DNA of 10,571 nucleotides, from positions 1-10,571 of the forward strand of contig CAMFKC010000028.1 in assembly GCA_945956975.1 (NCBI GenBank). Reading direction: 5' to 3'. Positions 6,384-10,571 of this stretch are shown here, one piece after another; the first letter of the stretch is position 1; every line of letters begins with the position of its first letter. Origin of the DNA: an uncultured Methylocystaceae bacterium. Its GTDB lineage: Bacteria; Pseudomonadota; Alphaproteobacteria; Rhizobiales; Beijerinckiaceae. The notes under the pieces are model-generated. The model was not told where the DNA came from and searched no databases. It saw only the letters and a list, made by a program, of their open reading frames with translations. A program made the translations under genes and the position numbers.

Positions 6384-7277
6384 TTACATGCGGAAATCGT
6401 CGCCGAGATAAAAACGCCGCACATTCGGATCGGCGACGATCGCCTCCGGCGGGCCTTCCGTCAGAATGCGGCCGGCATGCACTATATAGGCGCGGTCGGT
6501 CATGCCGAGCGTCTCGCGCACGGAATGGTCGGTAATCAGCACGCCGATGCCGCGATGCTTGAGATGCCGCACCAGCCCTTGGATGTCTGCGACCGCGATC
6601 GGGTCAATGCCGGCGAAAGGCTCGTCGAGCAGCATGAAGGAGGGATGCCCGGCGAGCGCCCGCGCGATCTCGCAGCGCCGTCGTTCGCCGCCGGACAGCG
6701 CCACGGAGTTCACCTTGCGCAGCCGCTTGATGTCGAATTCCTCGAGCAGCGCCTCGAGTTCGTCCACCCGCTTGGCCGGATCCGGCTGCGCGATCTCCAG
6801 CACGGCGCGGATGTTGTCTTCGACGCTCAAGCCCCGGAAGATCGAGGGCTCCTGCGGCAGGTAGCCGATGCCGAGCCGCGCGCGGCGATACATCGGCAGC
6901 ATGGTGACGTCGTGTCCGTCGAGTTCGATCAGGCCGGCGTCTGGCCGGATCAGGCCGGTGATCATGTAGAAGAGCGTTGTCTTGCCGGCGCCGTTGGGCC
7001 CCAGCAGGCCCACCACCTCGCCGCGGCGCAGGTAGAGGCTGACGTCCTCGATGACGCGGCGGCCCTTGTAGGACTTGCCCAGATGATGGATGCCGAGGAC
7101 GTCTTCCTCGGTCGGAACGTCCGGCGAGCGCTCAAACGGCGGCGCAACCTTGTCCGTGCGCTCTGTCTCCCGCCGTCCCCCCGGCAAAAGATTCTTCAGC
7201 CGCGCGAAGAACCCCGCCTTCGGGGCGGGCTCGTCGCGGCGCTCATCCGAAGACGGCGGGTGGAGCGGGGCATGCAA
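6384..7277 (-). CDS. lptB: LPS export ABC transporter ATP-binding protein LptB
   Basis: LptB is the cytoplasmic ATPase of LptB2FGC, which pulls LPS out of the inner membrane. The 297-residue product has Walker A GPNGAGKT (93-100), Q-loop Gln142 in YLPQEPSIF, signature LSGGE (194-198), Walker B FMLLDE with Glu219, and switch His251 (ITDHS). YLPQEPSIFRGL and LGDDFR near the end are characteristic of LptB rather than other ABC ATPases. An N-terminal charged extension of about 55 residues precedes the ABC domain (E. coli LptB is about 241 residues). No in-frame ATG lies between the in-frame stop at 7290-7292 and the conserved domain. TTG at 7277 is the first possible start; another TTG lies at 7187. 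GC-rich third positions run right to the first codon, favouring 7277. It follows lptA by 134 nt. Identity is firm, start uncertain. Confidence 0.93.
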   Translation of the reverse strand: MHAPLHPPSSDERRDEPAPKAGFFARLKNLLPGGRRETERTDKVAPPFERSPDVPTEEDVLGIHHLGKSYKGRRVIEDVSLYLRRGEVVGLLGPNGAGKTTLFYMITGLIRPDAGLIELDGHDVTMLPMYRRARLGIGYLPQEPSIFRGLSVEDNIRAVLEIAQPDPAKRVDELEALLEEFDIKRLRKVNSVALSGGERRRCEIARALAGHPSFMLLDEPFAGIDPIAVADIQGLVRHLKHRGIGVLITDHSVRETLGMTDRAYIVHAGRILTEGPPEAIVADPNVRRFYLGDDFRM

Positions 7278-7411
7278 GTCGAATGCGCCTCATTTTCCTG
7301 CTGCACAGGGCGTAGCCTGCGACGCGCGCCCATGCAACGGGCTAGGCCGCTGGCGAGGCGAGGACCGAGGCGCGCGACCATCGGCCTGGCCGGGCGCCAT
7401 GCGGTTCTCGA

Positions 7412-7915
7412 TCAGCCGCCCGGCTTCTTGGCGTCGCTGTCCTTGGGCGTCAGCACGGTGCGGGCGCGGCCGGTGACGGTCGCGCGGTTGGTGGCGAGGT
7501 CGTAGATCAGCTTGTCGCCCTGGGTGACCGTCGTTCCCTGCGTGAAGGTCACGTTGCCGATCAGGTACCACTTGTTTTCCTGCTTGTCGTAGACGCCGCT
7601 GTCGCCCGTGCCGACCTTGTCCTTCTGCGCGACCGTGACCGGCCCTTTCATCTCGATCCGGCGAACGCTGGAATCCGAAGATCCGCCCGCCGCCTTGTCG
7701 AGATATATGGTCATGACGGAGCCGCGCACCTTGGTCGGGCCTTGCGTCGCCAGCACGTTGCCGGTGTAGACGAGCTTGTTCTCCTTCTCGAACATTTCCA
7801 GCTTGGCGGCGTCCACCGTGTAGGGATCCTTGGCGCTGGCGCCTGGCAGCATGGCTGCGGCGGCGGGCGCAGCAGCCAGCGCGAGCAGAAGCGTGGAAAG
7901 AACCGCTGGTTTCAC
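7412..7915 (-). CDS. lptA: LPS transport periplasmic bridge protein LptA
   Basis: LptA forms the periplasmic beta-jellyroll bridge that carries LPS from LptC to LptD. The product has 167 residues. It begins with a signal peptide (hydrophobic stretch about 5-21, MKPAVLSTLLLALAAAPAAA, cut around residues 20-28). The OstA-like domain shows the repeated strand pattern: KLVYTGNVLATQGPTKVRG (about 47-65), then GNVTFTQGTTVTQGDKLIYDL (120 onward) ending RATVTGRARTVL. The tail is short and Lys/Gly-rich. The start is GTG at 7915, overlapping the lptC stop by 4 nt (GTGA), with GGAG 8 nt upstream. The overlap implies translational coupling with lptC. Confidence 0.92.
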   Translation of the reverse strand: MKPAVLSTLLLALAAAPAAAAMLPGASAKDPYTVDAAKLEMFEKENKLVYTGNVLATQGPTKVRGSVMTIYLDKAAGGSSDSSVRRIEMKGPVTVAQKDKVGTGDSGVYDKQENKWYLIGNVTFTQGTTVTQGDKLIYDLATNRATVTGRARTVLTPKDSDAKKPGG

Positions 7916-8613
7916 TGCGAAGTCTCCGGTTCGGCAGGCGCATCGGGCGTATTGTCGCGGAAGGTCGAGTGAACCGGGCCGATGAATTCGATTTTTCGGG
8001 TGGCGTCCTCGTAGGTCGCGCCGGCCGCCTCGATCCGGCCGTTCGACAGGTCGACCGTGACAGGCTGGCGCGATTCGAGGTTGGACGACCGCATGTCGGC
8101 GGACGCCTGCGTCAGCTTCATGTCGTACTGGCCCTCGTTGCGGACCCGGATCGCGCCCGAGAGTTCCAGCTTGTCGCTTTCGGCGTCGTAGCGCCCTTTG
8201 GCCGCCTGGATCACGGTCGTCGAGCCATCCTTCGAACCGAGCTTGGCGTCGACGGAGTCGAGTTCAAACACTTTGGGCTGCCGCGTGTCCTGTATGACCG
8301 TATTCGCCTTGATCTCGTAAGGCTGGCCGTCGATGCGATAGCCGGACAGGCGCGGCCGGTCCATCTTGATGCGCGTGCCCTCGAGCCCGACGCTGCCGAC
8401 CGATAAGCCGCCGATCTGCAGCCGGTGGAGGGGATCAAAGACGACGATGAAGCCGATCAGACCGACGGCGCCGACGCAGACGGCGATGATCGCGCGCCGC
8501 AGAAACTGCACCCGCGCCGTGTGCCGGCCCGCGTCCACGAAGGCCGCAGGACGCCGTCCGCCGAAATCGGCGAAGGACGATCGCTCCTCGTATTGCGGCG
8601 ATGTGTCGGACAT
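7912..8613 (-). CDS. lptC: LPS export system protein LptC
   Basis: LptC is a bitopic inner-membrane protein that receives LPS from LptB2FG and passes it to LptA. The product has 233 residues: a cytoplasmic N-terminus of about 40 residues with basic HTARVQFLRR, one membrane helix at about 41-59, and a periplasmic OstA-like domain (about 70-225) with the repeated GxxxxE and YDAESDKLELSGAIRV patterns. Length is larger than the roughly 190 residues of E. coli LptC, as is common in alphaproteobacteria. The ATG at 8613 has only a weak GGAA Shine-Dalgarno. It lies 96 nt after rnd on the same strand and overlaps lptA. Primary similarity in this family is low; position beside lptA and lptB supports the call. 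Confidence 0.9.
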   Translation of the reverse strand: MSDTSPQYEERSSFADFGGRRPAAFVDAGRHTARVQFLRRAIIAVCVGAVGLIGFIVVFDPLHRLQIGGLSVGSVGLEGTRIKMDRPRLSGYRIDGQPYEIKANTVIQDTRQPKVFELDSVDAKLGSKDGSTTVIQAAKGRYDAESDKLELSGAIRVRNEGQYDMKLTQASADMRSSNLESRQPVTVDLSNGRIEAAGATYEDATRKIEFIGPVHSTFRDNTPDAPAEPETSQ

Positions 8614-8709
8614 CAGGGGTTCCAGTGGGGCGCAGGCAGGGCGCGCCCTTCAAACGCATGGCTTTGGCGAAGATAAGGCCACAGCGTGAACCAAATCCTA
8701 TCCACGCGC

Positions 8710-9324
8710 CTATTCGTGGCTGAATATGTCGTTCTCGGGCCAGCCCATCAAGTCGAGCTTCGCCCGCGTCGGCAGGAAGCCGAAGCAGGACGCGGCCACT
8801 TCCGCGCGCCCTTCGCGCGCCAGCATCAGCTCCAGCTTTTCCCGGACGGCGTGCAGATGCAGCACGTCGGACGCCGCATAAGCGAGTTGGGCGTCCGACA
8901 GCGTGTCCGCGCCCCAGTCCGAGGATTGCTGCTGCTTGGAGATTTCCACGCCGAGCAATTCGCGCAAGAGGTCCTTCAGCCCGTGCCGGTCCGTATAGGT
9001 GCGCGCGAGCTTGGAGGCGATCTTGGTGCAATAGACCGGGCTCGTCATGACGCCGAAGCGGTTATAGAGCGCGGCAATGTCGAAGCGCGCGAAATGGAAG
9101 ATCTTCACGATGGCGGGGTCGGCCAGCAGCGCCTCCAGCCGCGGCGCGCGCGTTTGGCCTTTCGCGATCCGCACCACATCCGCCGAGCCATCGCCGCGCG
9201 AAAGCTGGACCACGCACAGCCGGTCGCGATGCGGATGCAGCCCCATCGTCTCGGTGTCGATGGCGACAGAGACCCCGAACGTGACGTCAGCCGGCAGGTC
9301 GCCCTCGTGGAAACGGATGGTCAT
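8710..9324 (-). CDS. rnd: Ribonuclease D, single-domain (DEDDy 3'-5' exoribonuclease)
   Basis: A cytoplasmic 3'-5' exoribonuclease of the RNase D type, which trims 3' ends of structured RNAs such as tRNA precursors. The 204-residue protein is only the DEDDy exonuclease domain. Exo I is Asp23 and Glu25 in AIDTETMGL, Exo II is Asp82 in HFARFDIAAL, and Exo III is Tyr149 and Asp153 in YAASDVLHL. It lacks the HRDC domains of the roughly 375-residue E. coli enzyme; short forms of this size are normal in alphaproteobacteria, so this is not a truncation. QSSDWGADTLSDAQLAYA is the family signature before Exo III. It heads the lpt run, 57 nt after a tRNA-Arg gene on the same strand with no terminator visible between. 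Confidence 0.93.
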   Translation of the reverse strand: MTIRFHEGDLPADVTFGVSVAIDTETMGLHPHRDRLCVVQLSRGDGSADVVRIAKGQTRAPRLEALLADPAIVKIFHFARFDIAALYNRFGVMTSPVYCTKIASKLARTYTDRHGLKDLLRELLGVEISKQQQSSDWGADTLSDAQLAYAASDVLHLHAVREKLELMLAREGRAEVAASCFGFLPTRAKLDLMGWPENDIFSHE

Positions 9325-9381
9325 GAACAGCCCCGGTGGAAGATGTCTGGCGGTCTAGCAAGGGCCGGGCGGCTTGTCGAA

Positions 9382-9458
9382 TGGCGGTCCCGAAGGGATT
9401 CGAACCCCTGACCTTCGGTTTAGGAAACCGCTGCTCTATCCTGCTGAGCTACGGGACC
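9382..9458 (-). tRNA. tRNA-Arg (anticodon CCU)
   Basis: The minus strand folds into a full cloverleaf of 77 nt. The acceptor stem is GGTCCCG/CGGGACC, the D arm GCTC/GAGC, and the anticodon loop TTCCTAA with anticodon CCT (plus-strand 9422-9424), which reads AGG codons. The T arm is AGGGG-TTCGAAT-CCCTT, with discriminator G and an encoded CCA. The outermost anticodon-stem pair (27-43) is a G-A mismatch. The stem-by-stem fit leaves little doubt; isotype is inferred from the anticodon. Confidence 0.96.
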
Positions 9459-9517
9459 GGCAGGGCCTTCATTGCCGCAATTCGCCGGAAAAGCAAAGCC
9501 GCGCCGCGGTGGGGTCG

Positions 9518-9985
9518 ATGGGTCGCTTGCTCAAATCATTTCTGGCGGGGCTCGCCGGCACGCTGGCGCAGATGATTCTGAGCTTCCTGAAAGTCCGGCT
9601 CGGCATCCTGCCCGAATTCCAACCGTACGAGCATTTTCAGCGCGCGTTGCAGGCAGCCACGGGCGCGGCGGTCTCGCCATGGCTGACTTACGCACTCACA
9701 TTCGTCAACGGCGCGCTGATCTGGGGCTTCGTCTTCGCGCGCATCTACACGCACTTGCCGGGGCGCGACTGGCTGCGCAAGGGCCTGTTCTTCGCGCTCT
9801 GCGCCTGGATCGGCTCGGGCCTTCTGCTCCTGCCCTTCATGGGCCTCGGCCCCTTCGCGCTGCGCGCCGGACTTGGTGTTGGTCCCGCGCTCTTCATGGC
9901 CGCGGGCCTGACCATCTATTCCTGCGTCATGAGTTTCGCCTACCACGCGCTTGTTGGCGATGGCCGCAAGCCCGCGCGCCCTTGA
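9518..9985 (+). CDS. Small integral membrane protein of unknown function
   Basis: I do not recognise this family. The 155-residue product has about four hydrophobic segments: roughly 7-25, 54-75, 90-112 and 121-145. Between the first two is a soluble stretch with LPEFQPYEHFQRALQ. Gly-rich turns (GLGPFALRAGLGVGPALF) precede the last helix, and the tail is short and basic (DGRKPARP). The ATG at 9518 directly precedes the first hydrophobic segment, with a GGGG tract close upstream; a GTG at 9509 is the alternative. Frame extension further upstream runs antisense through the tRNA and is an artefact. It points away from the tRNA across a 59-bp gap and lies 46-49 nt before the alcohol dehydrogenase, so the two could be cotranscribed, but no functional link is evident. 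Confidence 0.75.
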   Translation: MGRLLKSFLAGLAGTLAQMILSFLKVRLGILPEFQPYEHFQRALQAATGAAVSPWLTYALTFVNGALIWGFVFARIYTHLPGRDWLRKGLFFALCAWIGSGLLLLPFMGLGPFALRAGLGVGPALFMAAGLTIYSCVMSFAYHALVGDGRKPARP

Positions 9986-10034
9986 CGCCCGCCGTCCCGC
10001 CCGTTCAATTGTCCGACCAAAACGGGAGACAATG

Positions 10035-10571
10035 ATGAAGGCCGCCGTCCTCACCGCCATCAACCAGCCGCTCGAAATCCTCGATCTCGAGCTCGATCCG
10101 CCGAAGGCCGGCGAGGCGCGCGTGAAGATGAAGGCGTCCGGCGTCTGCATGTCCGACTGGCACATGATGAACGGCGACTGGCCGGCCAAGCTCCCCCTCG
10201 TGCCCGGCCACGAGGCCGCGGGCATCGTGACGGAGGTCGGCGCCGGCCCCTCGCATGTCTCCGTCGGCGATCACGTCATCTTCTCCTTCTCCTCGCATTG
10301 CGGCCATTGCCGCTACTGCAACTCCGGCAAGTCGGTGCTCTGCAACGGCCATTCGGCGCCGGGCTTTCTCATGCCCGACGGCACCACGCGCATGAAGTTC
10401 AAGGCCGAGCCGGTCTATCAGATGGCGCGCATCGGCACCTTCCGCGAGGAGGTCGTCTGCTCGCTCGAGAACCTCGTGCCGATCCGCAAAGACCTGCCCT
10501 GGACGATCGCCGCCATCATCGGCTGCTCGGTGGCGACCGGCGTCGGCGCGGTCTATCGCGCCGCCAAGGTG
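10035..10571 (+). CDS. Zinc-dependent alcohol dehydrogenase, N-terminal part (3' end outside window)
   Basis: A cytoplasmic MDR-superfamily NAD(P)-dependent alcohol dehydrogenase; 179 codons are visible and the frame is open at the window edge. Numbered from the first ATG (10032), Cys39 (SGVCMSDWH) and His60-Glu61 (PGHEAAG) are catalytic zinc ligands. Cys165 in IIGCSVATGVGAV matches the second catalytic cysteine of class I/III ADHs. The structural zinc motif C-x2-C-x2-C-x7-C is Cys90, 93, 96 and 104. Class III-like spacing suggests an ADH or NDMA/glutathione-related relative, but substrate is not determined. Two adjacent ATGs exist (10032 and 10035); the GGGAG Shine-Dalgarno at 10024-10028 is 6 nt from the second, which I chose. 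The Rossmann cofactor domain lies beyond the window. Confidence 0.9.
   Translation, partial: MKAAVLTAINQPLEILDLELDPPKAGEARVKMKASGVCMSDWHMMNGDWPAKLPLVPGHEAAGIVTEVGAGPSHVSVGDHVIFSFSSHCGHCRYCNSGKSVLCNGHSAPGFLMPDGTTRMKFKAEPVYQMARIGTFREEVVCSLENLVPIRKDLPWTIAAIIGCSVATGVGAVYRAAKV

Noticed and set aside
7243..7293. Possible 16-residue leader peptide starting at ATG 7293, overlapping the lptB start
   Set aside because: It has AGGA very close upstream but is short, Arg/Pro/Ala-rich and unsupported by any attenuator structure; more likely chance near a GC-rich start.
9382..9458. tRNA-Arg as an integration site for a mobile element
   Set aside because: No integrase, no repeated copy of the tRNA 3' end and no phage-like genes are present in the window.
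9336..9575. Open frames across the tRNA encoding GFEPLTFGLGNRCSILLSYG and PEGIRTPDLRFRKPLLYPAE
   Set aside because: These are the well-known false proteins produced by translating the antisense strand of a tRNA. The tRNA-Arg fold explains the sequence; the plus-strand gene begins later, at about 9518.

Overview
The window is high-GC bacterial DNA that looks chromosomal. Gene content and order point to an alphaproteobacterium, most likely Hyphomicrobiales (Rhizobiales). The evidence is the minus-strand run rnd-lptC-lptA-lptB ... rpoN-hpf-ptsN, an Omp25/31-type outer-membrane protein whose mature end starts ADLPSRK, a single-domain RNase D, and long-form HPF. Genus cannot be fixed from this sequence; a Beijerinckiaceae-like host is a guess.

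Layout. Positions 1-590 (+) hold the C-terminal half of glucokinase, converging on ptsN with 3 bp between the stop codons. On the minus strand, read from right to left, come tRNA-Arg(CCU), rnd, lptC, lptA, lptB, then a two-gene interlude (a double-barrel outer-membrane protein and a short-chain dehydrogenase), then rpoN, hpf and ptsN. From 9518 the plus strand carries a small unrecognised membrane protein, followed by the start of a zinc-dependent alcohol dehydrogenase that runs off the window.

How the genes work together. LptC, LptA and LptB are parts of the machine that moves LPS from the inner to the outer membrane; lptC and lptA overlap by 4 nt and are probably translationally coupled. 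RpoN (sigma-54), HPF (ribosome hibernation factor) and PtsN (EIIA-Ntr) form the classical rpoN cluster that links nitrogen/phosphate signalling and the stationary state. The interlude between lptB and rpoN has its own signals: a strong intrinsic terminator after the outer-membrane gene, a weaker hairpin after the dehydrogenase, and a plausible sigma-70 promoter just before rpoN. So rpoN is probably not transcribed only from the lpt genes.

The most notable regulatory signal is a near-consensus sigma-54 promoter (GGCACG-N4-TTGC, with exact GG-N10-GC spacing) in the hpf-ptsN gap, reading into ptsN. If active, RpoN would directly drive ptsN from inside its own gene cluster. The other notable item is the internal tandem duplication in the outer-membrane protein. 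I see no IS element, CRISPR array, phage gene, toxin-antitoxin pair or defence system, and no intergenic gap exceeds 300 bases. This is a mostly housekeeping region rather than a new system.
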